Shown piece after piece: positions 1 to 8,705 of a stretch of 64,000 nt of DNA. The position numbers and the translations under genes are program-made. The notes under the pieces were generated by a model. It was given only the letters and a program-made list of their open reading frames with translations, was not told where the DNA came from and made no database searches. Position 1 is the stretch's first letter. Every line of letters begins with the position of its first letter. The DNA is from an uncultured Clostridia bacterium (GTDB taxonomy: Bacteria; Bacillota; Clostridia; Christensenellales; Borkfalkiaceae): assembly GCA_937920115.1 (NCBI GenBank), contig CALGVF010000082.1, forward strand, positions 11,242 to 75,241. The letters run 5' to 3'.

Positions 1-491
1 TCGACTTTCTGTCCTTACACGGCTTAAAACGGATAATGGAAACTATGCACATAGAAACCGTTTGCGCTCGCAGAGGCTTGCATCGTTACGCTTTGAACCA
101 TTTAAACAAACTTATCGACGAGGGAAACATAACGACAGAACATTATATCGATCCGTCGTGGTTCAGTCACGTTCGGGCTGACGTAGATCCGACTACTCGA
201 AAAAATTATCTCATAAGCGCAATGTCAAAATGGGTTGCATGGGAAGCCGAAACGAAACGTTATTATGAAGAGCGTTTCAAAAAGTTGACCGACAATTCAA
301 AGATTGCGGAAGCGGATAAGATAAACGAACTTATTCTCTGCATTGATAAGGAATTGAAATACTCCACAAGGAAAATGCTCGACTATAAGGGCGTGAATTA
401 CGACGCGTATTACGTAATGTACGACCAAAAAGAACTGCACGAGGAATACGAAAAGCGTTTAAAAGACGAGTTCAAAATCGAAATGTGCTAA
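1..491 (+). CDS. hypothetical phage protein, N-terminus cut by window edge
   Basis: The frame is open from base 3 to the TAA at 489-491, so the true start probably lies outside the window. The first internal ATG is at 36, but the frame continues upstream of it and no clear Shine-Dalgarno site precedes it. The visible part is charged and mostly helical in composition (many Lys, Glu, Arg). I recognise no family. It ends just before a strong promoter, so it closes an upstream transcription unit. Confidence 0.6.
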   Translation, partial: DFLSLHGLKRIMETMHIETVCARRGLHRYALNHLNKLIDEGNITTEHYIDPSWFSHVRADVDPTTRKNYLISAMSKWVAWEAETKRYYEERFKKLTDNSKIAEADKINELILCIDKELKYSTRKMLDYKGVNYDAYYVMYDQKELHEEYEKRLKDEFKIEMC

Positions 492-508
492 AATTTTTAT
501 AAAAAGTC

Positions 509-537
509 TTGACAACTCAACTCAAATGATATATAAT
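509..537 (+). promoter_or_regulatory. sigma-A-type promoter
   Basis: TTGACA at 509-514, 17-bp spacer, TATAAT at 532-537: a perfect consensus. It reads into the gene starting at 557, leaving a leader of about 13 nt that contains the ribosome binding site. Confidence 0.85.
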
Positions 538-556
538 TTGCTTGAGGTGTGGTGCT

Positions 557-988
557 ATGACCGAATTTGAAACGTCCCCGAAATTTGTAACTCCCGATGA
601 TTTTTTCAATTATACGGGCAGAGATTTGCGGGCGATATTAAAACCTAACGATAATATATCGAACAACGCGGAACTGTTTCTGAAAAACATAGAGGACGAT
701 CTGATGTTTCGTGTGGATAAACTATCTTTCAGGCTTTATCCGTGGGACGATTTGTGTCAGTATCAACTTGACTGTATGAAACGCGCCGTAATAAAGCAAG
801 CGGAATATGTCTTAAGAAACAGCGACATTATGACCGATTCGGGTTACGACATAGAAAAAGGCAGGATAATTTCCCGTGCCGAACTCGAAGAGATCGCATT
901 GTGTCCCGCCGCGATAGACGCGCTCAATGCGTGCGGACTTTTGAACCACGTTATTCGTAACCATCCGAGATTCCCTCGCACGATTTAA
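557..988 (+). CDS. hypothetical protein
   Basis: 143 aa, no recognised family. The frame could begin at TTG 542, but that codon overlaps GAGGTG (544-549), which is the obvious Shine-Dalgarno site for ATG 557, so 557 is chosen. It is the first gene behind the 509-537 promoter and is followed by a terminator-like hairpin with the next promoter embedded in it, so it is probably a one-gene transcript. The protein is acidic and soluble, with no membrane segment and no Cys cluster. Confidence 0.6.
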   Translation: MTEFETSPKFVTPDDFFNYTGRDLRAILKPNDNISNNAELFLKNIEDDLMFRVDKLSFRLYPWDDLCQYQLDCMKRAVIKQAEYVLRNSDIMTDSGYDIEKGRIISRAELEEIALCPAAIDALNACGLLNHVIRNHPRFPRTI

Positions 989-1006
989 AAAAATTAAAAT
1001 ATTTTT

Positions 1007-1055
1007 AAAATATTGTCAACAAACGCTTGACAATATTTTTTTTATGTGTTAAAAT
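1007..1055 (+). promoter_or_regulatory. terminator-like inverted repeat carrying the next promoter
   Basis: A perfect 13-bp inverted repeat (AAAATATTGTCAA at 1007-1019, its complement at 1027-1039) with a 7-nt loop is followed by a T run, as in a rho-independent terminator. The first six bases of the right arm are TTGACA (1027-1032), and TAAAAT follows after 17 bp (1050-1055), preceded by TGTG. One element may therefore end the transcript of the 557 gene and start that of the repressor. The same arms recur at 10613-10645. Confidence 0.75.
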
Positions 1056-1080
1056 CCAATCACAAGGCAGGTGAAAAGGA

Positions 1081-1368
1081 ATGTTGAACATTAGAAAACT
1101 CAGAGGGAAAACCGGAATGTCACAACAAGAAGTGGCTGACATACTCGGGGTTTCGCGGTCCTCGGTAATGTTTTGGGAAAGTCCGATATGTAAAAATTTA
1201 TCGGCGAGCGTGCAAAGTAAACTGTGTAAATTATTTAAATGTACAGCGATAGATTTGTACGGTATGGATAATCTGAAAGTTCAGCCGACCTCGAACGAAG
1301 AAAGGCAGAGAATGATAGATTATATCCTTGCAACAATGGAGAATGAAAATGGCGACGGTAAAGAATGA
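1081..1368 (+). CDS. XRE-family helix-turn-helix DNA-binding protein
   Basis: 95 aa. Residues 4-60 form a Cro/CI-type helix-turn-helix: GMSQQEVADILGVSRSSVMFWES is the typical scaffold and recognition helix. It should bind operator DNA as a phage regulator. It is first behind the 1027-1055 promoter; the Shine-Dalgarno AAAAGGA lies directly before the ATG. It overlaps the next gene. The inverted repeat inside its own promoter could serve as operator, which is inference. Which target it controls cannot be told from sequence. Confidence 0.8.
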   Translation: MLNIRKLRGKTGMSQQEVADILGVSRSSVMFWESPICKNLSASVQSKLCKLFKCTAIDLYGMDNLKVQPTSNEERQRMIDYILATMENENGDGKE

Positions 1369-1696
1369 AATCAAAGAAATTAAAGCAATTTTAAAAGAAC
1401 TCGACCAAAATTCCGCGCATAAAGCGAAACTGTACGAGAAGTTAAAGGAACAAATAGGGACTATAAAGATAGGCGTGTCGAAAGTCAACGTGTTCTTTGA
1501 TTCGGCGAACGGGAACTTCGGCGTGAAAGTCGAGTATATAGTCCCGACTGAAACAATTTATGTAACTAACGAGGGCGAAGTACTTGCAAGCGACAGATTT
1601 AAAAACATAAACGCGCTCGACCTTGTTTCGTTCGCGGATATGGAAAAGATACAGTCGGCGATTAATACGGCATTAAAAAAGACAAATAATAAATAA
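1349..1696 (+). CDS. hypothetical protein with coiled-coil N-terminus
   Basis: 115 aa from ATG 1349, chosen because GGAG sits 7 nt upstream; an in-frame TTG at 1328 has no such site. The first 45 residues are heptad-like (KNEIKEIKAILKELDQN), the rest a probable beta-rich domain. The start lies inside the end of the XRE gene, which suggests translational coupling. Family not recognised. Confidence 0.6.
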   Translation: MATVKNEIKEIKAILKELDQNSAHKAKLYEKLKEQIGTIKIGVSKVNVFFDSANGNFGVKVEYIVPTETIYVTNEGEVLASDRFKNINALDLVSFADMEKIQSAINTALKKTNNK

Positions 1697-1746
1697 AGTG
1701 TGGAAATAGAATATGCTGTCAAAAAATTTTTTAAAGGAGAAAATTA

Positions 1747-1968
1747 ATGACGGCGAAAAGTAAATTCGGAGAGGAGTTCAAGAGGCTCGTTATCGAAAAG
1801 GGTTTAACACTTAAGGAATTATCGGAGCGTTCGGGATTGTCTGTGGCGCAGTTATCGAATCTGCAGTCAGGACAATGCGAACCTACGGTGCAGACGATAT
1901 ATAAATTGTCCGAAGCATTAAATTCCGATTACGATAAATTATTCGATGCCTCGACAGAAAAAAGATGA
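1747..1968 (+). CDS. small XRE-family helix-turn-helix regulator
   Basis: 73 aa, almost entirely one Cro/CI-type helix-turn-helix (LTLKELSERSGLSVAQLSNL, residues 20-39). A good Shine-Dalgarno AAAGGAG lies 8 nt before ATG. Its last codons overlap the start of the RecE-like gene, so it is cotranscribed with the recombination module. It is the second XRE protein within 1 kb; a CI/Cro-like pair is possible, but both read the same way, unlike a classical switch. Confidence 0.8.
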   Translation: MTAKSKFGEEFKRLVIEKGLTLKELSERSGLSVAQLSNLQSGQCEPTVQTIYKLSEALNSDYDKLFDASTEKR

Positions 1969-2804
1969 TCGATAAAAATTTAACGAAAGAGAATTACAGA
2001 TATAATCATTATTATCTATCTTATTCTCGATTTTCAAAGTTTTTGGAATGCGAGGCGGCGGCGTTTTCGGATTATCAGACCGAGGCTTCTATTGCGTTCC
2101 TTGTAAGCTCGTATGTGGACGCTTATTTCAGTGGCGAATCCGAGCAGTTCGAGCAGGAACATCCCGAAATGTTTAATAGCAGAACGGGCGAATTGAAAAA
2201 GGACTTTGCTCGAGCAAACGACATTATTCAAAGGGTAATACAAGACCCTACGCTTGTACATTTTATGAGCGGCGAAAAGCAGGCTATAATGTCGGGTGAA
2301 ATCTGCGGAGTGCCTTTTAAAATCAAAATGGACTCGTACCTCAAAGACGAGGCGATAGTCGATTTGAAGATTATGAAAGACTTCGGGAAAGTTTGGTCGG
2401 ACGCGTACAGAGCGTATGTGAATTTTGTAGAGGCTTACGACTACGATATCGAACTTGCGATATTTCAAGAAATCGTTAGACAGAATACGGGCAAAACGTT
2501 GTCTTGCTATTTGGTCTGTGCAACAAAAGAAACACCGCCCGATATAGGCTTGTTTGAAATTCCACAAGAGAAGTTAGACAAGGCTTTAGAAACGGTTAAG
2601 AACAATTTGCCGAGGTATTTACAGATACGGCAAGGAAAAGTCGCGCCGCATCGTTGCGAAAAATGCGCATATTGCAGAGCAACGAAAAAGGCAAGATTGA
2701 TAAGTTACGAATATGCCGGAATGAGCGGAGATGAACTTCGCGAAGAGGGTATAGAATGTAACGACGAAAAGGTTAATCCCGAAGAATATTCGGATAAAAA
2801 ATAA
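1965..2804 (+). CDS. RecE-like PD-(D/E)XK exonuclease (DUF3799 family)
   Basis: 279 aa. The sequence follows the DUF3799 pattern of phage recombination nucleases: an N-terminal YSRFSKFLECEAAA segment, SGEKQAIMSGEICGVPFKIKMDSY around residues 102-125, and IVDLKIMKD around 130-138, carrying the D and DxK metal-binding residues. A C-terminal Cys cluster (CEKCAYC) resembles Fe-S or zinc ligands found in relatives. The expected role is 5'-3' resection of double-strand ends in the phage annealing pathway. The next two genes (OB-like and DUF669) are its usual neighbours. It overlaps the preceding regulator by 4 nt. Confidence 0.85.
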   Translation: MIDKNLTKENYRYNHYYLSYSRFSKFLECEAAAFSDYQTEASIAFLVSSYVDAYFSGESEQFEQEHPEMFNSRTGELKKDFARANDIIQRVIQDPTLVHFMSGEKQAIMSGEICGVPFKIKMDSYLKDEAIVDLKIMKDFGKVWSDAYRAYVNFVEAYDYDIELAIFQEIVRQNTGKTLSCYLVCATKETPPDIGLFEIPQEKLDKALETVKNNLPRYLQIRQGKVAPHRCEKCAYCRATKKARLISYEYAGMSGDELREEGIECNDEKVNPEEYSDKK

Positions 2805-2818
2805 CAGGAGGGCAATTT

Positions 2819-3328
2819 ATGCATTGGAAAAATTTAGCAAACTATGATTATCTTGGGGCGTATTCGCTCGAGGGTAAAGCAGACGAAGTTGTTCTTACTA
2901 TTAAGGACATCAAGCGTCAACTCGTAACAGCCGAGGGCGGGAAAAGCGAAAACTGCATTGTGGCAAGTTTTGAGGAAACGAACGTAGACGGCGTAGAAGT
3001 GAAACCTATGGTTCTGAACAAAACGAATTGCAAGACCATAGAAAAGATTTACAAGACGGGCGAAATCGAGAACTGGATCGGCAAAAGAATTAAAGTTTTT
3101 GCGACCACAACGAAATTTGCTCGCGACATCGTACCTTGCTTAAGAATCAAAGCAGAAGTACCTGCGGCAGAGGTGTATGCTTGCGAAGTATGCGGAACGG
3201 TTATGGATAAAAAGACCTATTTTGCAACGAAGAAAGCATACGGCGCGGGCGTGTGTTCGGCTGATTGCAAGGCGAAATATTTAAGCGAAAAAAGCAACGA
3301 AGAAAATAAAGAAACTAAAGGAGAATAA
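2819..3328 (+). CDS. probable single-strand-DNA-associated recombination protein with zinc motif
   Basis: 169 aa. Residues 1-115 resemble a phage family found between DUF3799 nucleases and DUF669 proteins and thought to act on ssDNA; I cannot assign it a biochemical function. Residues about 122-145 carry CEVC...CSADC, a likely zinc ligand set. A strong AGGAGGG lies before ATG. The tight spacing to both neighbours supports a role in recombination or replication. Confidence 0.55.
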   Translation: MHWKNLANYDYLGAYSLEGKADEVVLTIKDIKRQLVTAEGGKSENCIVASFEETNVDGVEVKPMVLNKTNCKTIEKIYKTGEIENWIGKRIKVFATTTKFARDIVPCLRIKAEVPAAEVYACEVCGTVMDKKTYFATKKAYGAGVCSADCKAKYLSEKSNEENKETKGE

Positions 3329-3334
3329 TCAAAT

Positions 3335-3799
3335 ATGTTGCATTTTGACGGAAAAGTAGAAAACAGAGAATACGAACTTATCACAGACGGCGATTACGAG
3401 GTAACACTCGAAGCGGAATGGTCGAAAACGAAAAGCGGCGATCAGTATATAAACTGCAAGTTCACGATTCGTAAAGACGTAGACCAAAAATTCGGCGGTA
3501 GAATTATTTTCGACGGTATTTACAAAAACAAAACCACAGGCGAATATAATTCCTCGAAGATAAACGGAATACTCAATGCAATTCCTGCGGCAAAGCAAGA
3601 CTTTGAAGATTACGACGATCTTATTCAGTACATTAACGGACAGAATATGATTATTTCGATCGTAACGCAAGAGGCGCAAGGCGATTACCCGGCAAAGAGT
3701 GTTGTGGATTATCTTTCTTACAGAATGTCCGAAAACATTCCGCAGGGAACGAAAGACGCAACTTCCGAAGAAATCGACGTAAATTCTCTTCCTTTCTAA
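3335..3799 (+). CDS. DUF669-family protein, SSB-like
   Basis: 154 aa. It follows the DUF669 pattern (ITDGDYEVTLEAEW, FDGIYKNKTTGEY, INGILNAI). The C-terminus is acidic and ends in SLPF, reminiscent of the protein-docking tail of bacterial SSB (DDDIPF), which supports ssDNA binding as part of the recombination set. No membrane or Cys features. It ends a run of three cotranscribed genes; a weak hairpin with a short T run follows. Confidence 0.7.
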   Translation: MLHFDGKVENREYELITDGDYEVTLEAEWSKTKSGDQYINCKFTIRKDVDQKFGGRIIFDGIYKNKTTGEYNSSKINGILNAIPAAKQDFEDYDDLIQYINGQNMIISIVTQEAQGDYPAKSVVDYLSYRMSENIPQGTKDATSEEIDVNSLPF

Positions 3800-3811
3800 T
3801 TTAAAACAATC

Positions 3812-3840
3812 AAGCCCATGACAAATGGTTGTGGGCTTTT
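3812..3840 (+). terminator. weak rho-independent terminator
   Basis: Stem AAGCCCA (3812-3818) with TGGGCTT (3832-3838) and a short T run, directly after the DUF669 gene. It is immediately followed by a tRNA-like sequence at 3843-3921. Confidence 0.5.
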
Positions 3841-3842
3841 AT

Positions 3843-3921
3843 AGGCGGCGAGAGAGGGTTTCCACAACACACAGCATATTCCCCTCGGCTCAATACGGTT
3901 CAATTCCGTAGCCGCCTTCCA
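3843..3921 (+). other. tRNA-like sequence (acceptor stem, T-arm, CCA) without a normal anticodon arm
   Basis: A 7-bp acceptor stem (AGGCGGC 3843-3849 with GCCGCCT 3911-3917), then T and CCA (3919-3921). A perfect 5-bp T-stem encloses the 7-nt loop TTCAATT (3894-3910). The 44 nt between do not give recognisable D and anticodon arms, only a GAGGG/CCCTC pairing. It could be a decayed tRNA (the acceptor and U73 recall tRNA-Cys), a tRNA-like signal, or attP-type tRNA homology. Confidence 0.4.
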
Positions 3922-3943
3922 AAAAAAATTTGGTGAGCGAATT

Positions 3944-6436
3944 ATGGACTTATTTGCATTACAAGAAAAATATAAAAGCGTTCCGAATGAACTGAAAATA
4001 CTTAAGCGTTGGATTTGTTTTAAAGTTGAGGGGAGAGAGGACGGAAAGACAACAAAACGCCCGTATAATGCGTTAAACGGTAAATTTGCAAGGGTTAATG
4101 ACGATTTGACATGGAGCAACTTTAATATAGCGTTAAACGGTTGTATTAAATATCATTGTGATGGATTAGGCTTTGTTCTTGGTAACGGTATATTTGGGAT
4201 CGATCTCGATAATCACGCGGATAAAGACGGAAACATTGCAATGAACGACGAAGAGTTTAAAACCTTTTCCGAGCAGTTTATTTCCGCGCTCGATTCGTAT
4301 ACCGAATATTCGCAGAGCGGGAAAGGTGTACATATAATCTGCTCGGGGACATTGCCTGAGGGTAGTCGTAGAAAAGGTTGTGTCGAAATGTACGATTCGG
4401 GACGGTTTTTCGCGTTTACGGGTAACGTTATCCGAAACACTACAATTAATGTTCGAACAGAACAGGTAAAACCTTTATGGGAAAAGTTTGTTCAATCGGA
4501 ATATCAAGCAAATCGTCCTGCGATACAGCCTCGTCAGCCGAATCCTAACGCATTAATGTTGTCCGACGACGAAATAATCAAAGCCGCATATGCGAGTAAA
4601 AACGGCGAAAAGTTTTACGCATATTATCACGACGGCGATATCTCTATGGATAACAACGATCAAAGCGCGGCAGATATGTCGTTCTGCAATCTTTTGGCGT
4701 GGTGGTGCAACTCCGACAAGGCTCAAATGGATAGAATATTCCGTAGTTCGGCTTTAATGCGCGATAAATGGGACCAATACAGAGGAAGTCAGACTTATGG
4801 CGAAATAACGCTTACAAAGGCGATTGCGGACTGCGTTGGCGGATATGCTTGCGACAGATCGTTTGCAAATGGTGACACTAAAGGATTAACACCGCAAAGG
4901 AATTATACGATACGTAATGAGGTTGCGTCTGCGACTAAAGATAACGGAATGAACCTTAATGCGGACGGCGAGCCTATATTCAGGATTAAAAAGATTTTCA
5001 GACATTACGCATTAACCGATACGGGAAACGCCGAAAGGTTTTATGATTATTTCGGAGATTGCTTTAAGTATAACACGACCGATGAATGTTTTATGTTTTG
5101 GACAGGCAAAACATGGATAAAAGACAACGGAGATATTATTATTCGTAAGTATGCGGATAAAATGATTTCGATATTGCAATCGGAAGAGGATGAGGTCGCA
5201 GGTCAGATAGAAGAAGCCAAAAGACAAGGCGAAAACGAAAAAGCGGCACAATACACTGTATTACTTGCCGAAATGATAAAAAATAAGAAGAAAATCTCAA
5301 ACAAATCGGGAAAGGATTCAATGCTTTCCGAATTGCGACACATAAAGAAAATGGCTGTCGAGAATTCGATTTTTGACCAAGACCTTTATTTGCTTAATAC
5401 GGATTCGGGCATTGTGGATTTACGGACAGGCGAAATAAAGCCGTTCGATAAAGAATTCTATATGTCGAAAAATACGAATACGGAAGTTTCGTTTGAAGAA
5501 CCTACGGAATGGCTTAAATTCATTCGTAGCATATTCGATAGCGGTAATTTTATTGAAACAAATGAGATTGTAGATTCTATTCAGACGTTTTTAGGCTATT
5601 CATTGTCAGGCTCGACAAAAGAGCAGGTAATGTTTATGCTTTACGGCGACGGCTCAAACGGTAAATCGACTTTAACAGAGCAAATCGCAAAAATTTTAGG
5701 CGATTATGCGACAAGTATTCCGAGTAGCGTTTTAATGTCGCAAAAGAACGGGAATTCGGTTGCGGTTGAATATTCTTTGGCAAGACTTCGCGGCGTAAGA
5801 TTTGTTGCTACCGGCGAAACGGACGAGGGCGCGAAGTTTGCAGAATCGCAAGTCAAGATCATAACGGGTAGCGATAAAATACAGGCTCAGTTCAAATACG
5901 GTCAGCCGTTTACTTATTATCCACACTATAAGATATGGATGTCGACAAATAACTTGCCGAACATAAAGGGTACGGATAACGGTATTTGGCGTAGATTAGA
6001 AACTGTTCCGTTTTTGCGGACTTTTACCGATAAAGAAAAAGACAAATTTTTGCCCGAAAAACTCGAAAAGGAAAGCGCGAAGATTCTCGGTTGGTGTATA
6101 CAAGGCTTTATGAAATACTGGCAATTAGGCAACTTTATTCGTTGTCCGAGATTGCAGGAACTTAAAGACAGATATAAATATAAAATGGATATGGTCGAGC
6201 AGTTCCTTGTCAATGAATGTACGTATGCGACAAACGCAAAAGTCGAGTGCAGAGAATTATATTCGCATTTCAAATCGTGGTTTAAGAATAACACAGAATA
6301 CGAAATGCGCGAAAGTATGTTCCGCGACAGACTTACCAAAAAAGGCATTAAGATTCAGTCGATGTCGAACGGTGTTCGTGTGTACGTCGGTATAAGACTT
6401 AACGGCGCAAACATAGGGGGACACGACATATGGTAA
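3944..6436 (+). CDS. P4/D5-type primase-helicase
   Basis: 830 aa, typical length for phage/plasmid primases. The N-terminal 300 residues hold an AEP-type prim-pol region (GFVLGNGIFGIDLDNH near 77-92, TEYSQSGKGVHI near 123). The C-terminal part is a D5/P4 SF3 helicase with Walker A GDGSNGKST near 567-575 and the downstream KIWMSTNNLPN segment. It should prime and unwind DNA at the phage replication fork. The start overlaps nothing; GGTGAGCGAATT precedes ATG. It overlaps the next gene by 7 nt. Confidence 0.9.
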   Translation: MDLFALQEKYKSVPNELKILKRWICFKVEGREDGKTTKRPYNALNGKFARVNDDLTWSNFNIALNGCIKYHCDGLGFVLGNGIFGIDLDNHADKDGNIAMNDEEFKTFSEQFISALDSYTEYSQSGKGVHIICSGTLPEGSRRKGCVEMYDSGRFFAFTGNVIRNTTINVRTEQVKPLWEKFVQSEYQANRPAIQPRQPNPNALMLSDDEIIKAAYASKNGEKFYAYYHDGDISMDNNDQSAADMSFCNLLAWWCNSDKAQMDRIFRSSALMRDKWDQYRGSQTYGEITLTKAIADCVGGYACDRSFANGDTKGLTPQRNYTIRNEVASATKDNGMNLNADGEPIFRIKKIFRHYALTDTGNAERFYDYFGDCFKYNTTDECFMFWTGKTWIKDNGDIIIRKYADKMISILQSEEDEVAGQIEEAKRQGENEKAAQYTVLLAEMIKNKKKISNKSGKDSMLSELRHIKKMAVENSIFDQDLYLLNTDSGIVDLRTGEIKPFDKEFYMSKNTNTEVSFEEPTEWLKFIRSIFDSGNFIETNEIVDSIQTFLGYSLSGSTKEQVMFMLYGDGSNGKSTLTEQIAKILGDYATSIPSSVLMSQKNGNSVAVEYSLARLRGVRFVATGETDEGAKFAESQVKIITGSDKIQAQFKYGQPFTYYPHYKIWMSTNNLPNIKGTDNGIWRRLETVPFLRTFTDKEKDKFLPEKLEKESAKILGWCIQGFMKYWQLGNFIRCPRLQELKDRYKYKMDMVEQFLVNECTYATNAKVECRELYSHFKSWFKNNTEYEMRESMFRDRLTKKGIKIQSMSNGVRVYVGIRLNGANIGGHDIW

Positions 6437-6840
6437 AATCAAAACAACTACAAGTCGGAAACGCAACCGAAGAACGACTTGCCCGATATTTTCAGAGTAT
6501 GGGCTTTTGGGTCTATATTCTTCCAAAGAAAATCGGCGGGCAACCGTTTGATATCATTGCAGGACGAAACAGAGAGGCGTGGTTTATAGACGCAAAGCAC
6601 TTAGAAGCGAGCGAAGCGTCGTTTGATTTTAAACGAATCGAGCCGAATCAGATAACTTCTATGAAAATGGCTACAGAATTCGCAAACTTAGCCAACGTCG
6701 GATTTTTTATCTACTGGGAAAGAAAGCCCGACGGATTCTTTTTTATGCCGTATAGGCTCTATAAAGCCTTAGAAAAAATCGGCAGAAAATCAGTGGAAAT
6801 TGAGGAACTTGTATGGAAACCAATATTGGAAGTGAAATAG
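6430..6840 (+). CDS. RecU/Hjc-like Holliday-junction resolvase or related PD-(D/E)XK nuclease
   Basis: 136 aa. GNATEERLARYFQSMGFWV (11-29) followed by GQPFDIIAGRN (37-47) and AWFIDAKH (49-56) gives the E...D...DxK metal-binding array of small PD-(D/E)XK resolvases. The likely role is to resolve branched intermediates before packaging. It lies between the primase-helicase and SF2 helicase, overlapping both, in one operon. A VRR-NUC-type nuclease is the alternative. Confidence 0.75.
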   Translation: MVKSKQLQVGNATEERLARYFQSMGFWVYILPKKIGGQPFDIIAGRNREAWFIDAKHLEASEASFDFKRIEPNQITSMKMATEFANLANVGFFIYWERKPDGFFFMPYRLYKALEKIGRKSVEIEELVWKPILEVK

Positions 6841-8228
6841 AAATAATAGATCCGACACAAGAGATTTTGGATTGGGCAGAGAAATGGCTTACGCTGACAA
6901 ATCCCGAATATACTCAGTTGAAACTCTTGGGGAAAGACAATCTTATAAAATGGCGCAGAGTCCCCGAAAAACTTTGCTTATACGCAAAACGCGGAAACAG
7001 ATTAATATTGCCGTTCGGATTGCTAAAGGCTGTGTGGAAATTTTTTTACAGAAACGCTTTTAACGCAACGTTCAATAATGCCGGCGAAATCAGCATTGCA
7101 GATTGCAAGCCGACATTATCGTTATACAACTATCAAGAAAAGGCTGTAAACGCAATGTTAAAGGCAAAAGGTGGGGTTTTAGTGGCTCCCTGTGGATCCG
7201 GAAAGAGTCTGATGGGTATAGAAATCATTCGTCGCATAGGTAAAAAGGCGTTATGGTTGTGTTCTACGGGCGATTTATTGCGACAAGCAAAAGCGGATAT
7301 GGAAGAACTTTATCCGTCAATTAAAATAGGATTAACCACAGAGGGGAAACTTGAAATCGGCGAGGATGTAACAATTTCGACCGTTCAGACTTTGAGTAAA
7401 ATCGATCCGTCGTATTATAAAAACGAGTTTGACGTTATTATCTGCGACGAGTGCGCTCACGTCTTTTCTGTTCCGTCAAAACTGCAGATGTTTGGAAAGG
7501 TTCTGACAAGTATTCCCGCGCGATTCAAATTCGGATTAACCGCTACTCCGACAAGAAGCGGGGGAGCGGATCTTATCCGAGCAATGTACGCATATTTGGG
7601 TTGCGATAACAACGGCGAGTTCGCTCCCGCATATAAAGTCCCGAAAGAAGAAGTTAAAACTATTACGGCAGTACAAGAGAAAATCGAACTGTATAGCGGT
7701 TATGACGAAGTATCTCAAATGATGCAGATTTACGACACCTCGGGAATGATTGTCTATAACGACCTTATTAACGCTCTGTCGGAAGATAATGACAGAACCG
7801 ATAAGATTATCGAGAATATAATAAAATGCGACGCAGAGGGCAGAAAACAGGTCGTATTGACGCTTCGGGTAGAGCATTGCAAAATCATTGCGGAGAAACT
7901 ACTCGAACGCGGAATAAATGCGGTTGTTTGTACCGGTGCAGTTACAGCGAAAAAAAGAAAAGAGATTTTGACGTGCAAGACGGATTGGAAAGTTTTGGTT
8001 GCGACTTATTCGTTACTGAAAGAGGGGGTTTCGATAAAGGCTCTCGATACTCTGCACCTTGCAACGCCGATAAAAGAAAAGGCTATGATCGTTCAGTCTG
8101 TGGGACGAATCGAAAGATATATGGATAATAAAAAGCAACCTATCGTATATGATTATGTAGATATGGATATTCCGTATTGCGTAAGAGCATACGATGTAAG
8201 ACGCAGAGCGTTAAAATCAAGATTCTAA
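6813..8228 (+). CDS. superfamily II DNA/RNA helicase (DEAD/DEAH-like)
   Basis: 471 aa. Walker A VAPCGSGKS near residues 124-132, DECAH box near 211-215, motif III-like GLTATPTR near 241-248 and motif VI QSVGRIERY near 428-436. This is the compact phage SF2 type that acts in replication or repair. It starts inside the resolvase gene. No extra domains. Confidence 0.9.
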   Translation: METNIGSEIEIIDPTQEILDWAEKWLTLTNPEYTQLKLLGKDNLIKWRRVPEKLCLYAKRGNRLILPFGLLKAVWKFFYRNAFNATFNNAGEISIADCKPTLSLYNYQEKAVNAMLKAKGGVLVAPCGSGKSLMGIEIIRRIGKKALWLCSTGDLLRQAKADMEELYPSIKIGLTTEGKLEIGEDVTISTVQTLSKIDPSYYKNEFDVIICDECAHVFSVPSKLQMFGKVLTSIPARFKFGLTATPTRSGGADLIRAMYAYLGCDNNGEFAPAYKVPKEEVKTITAVQEKIELYSGYDEVSQMMQIYDTSGMIVYNDLINALSEDNDRTDKIIENIIKCDAEGRKQVVLTLRVEHCKIIAEKLLERGINAVVCTGAVTAKKRKEILTCKTDWKVLVATYSLLKEGVSIKALDTLHLATPIKEKAMIVQSVGRIERYMDNKKQPIVYDYVDMDIPYCVRAYDVRRRALKSRF

Positions 8229-8240
8229 AAGGACGGGTTT

Positions 8241-8705
8241 ATGGATAAAGTATATAAAATCAAAGACACAGTAGACAACAATTTATTCGGCGAAATCGGC
8301 TACGATCTTATTCCGACGTTGGACTTGACGGTCGTAAAAGTCGTTCCGTTTGATTATGAACACGAACTCGTTCAGTATAAAATACGACAGTTTTATAACA
8401 ATCCCGAATGGCGAGATAAGTTTTATAAACCAAACAAAAAGATATTTAAGGAACGTTTCGATTTGAGATATTCGAGGGACGGCGAATTAAAACCTACGCC
8501 GACATTCGTTGAAATGATTACGAACTGGCAGTTGCTTATCGAACTGAAAGGCGATAGGTGGTTAGGGTTTTCCACACTCGACACAAGCGATTCTTCCGTA
8601 TATTATAATAAGGATTTGCTTGATAAGTATTTCCCCGAAGAAATAGCAGAGTTAAAGAAACGCGACGTTTTGGAAGAAGTCGAGGTGACTTCGGATGCGG
8701 GATGA
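8241..8705 (+). CDS. hypothetical protein preceding TerL
   Basis: 154 aa, acidic, no recognised domain, no Cys cluster, no membrane segment. AAAAGGACGG lies before ATG. Its end overlaps the TerL start by 11 nt. The position just before TerL is where a small terminase is often found, but the sequence shows no helix-turn-helix and a better TerS candidate is at 28110. Confidence 0.6.
   Translation: MDKVYKIKDTVDNNLFGEIGYDLIPTLDLTVVKVVPFDYEHELVQYKIRQFYNNPEWRDKFYKPNKKIFKERFDLRYSRDGELKPTPTFVEMITNWQLLIELKGDRWLGFSTLDTSDSSVYYNKDLLDKYFPEEIAELKKRDVLEEVEVTSDAG

Noticed and set aside
8241..8705. TerS assignment for the gene before TerL
   Set aside because: No DNA-binding helices or oligomerisation pattern; 28110 fits better.
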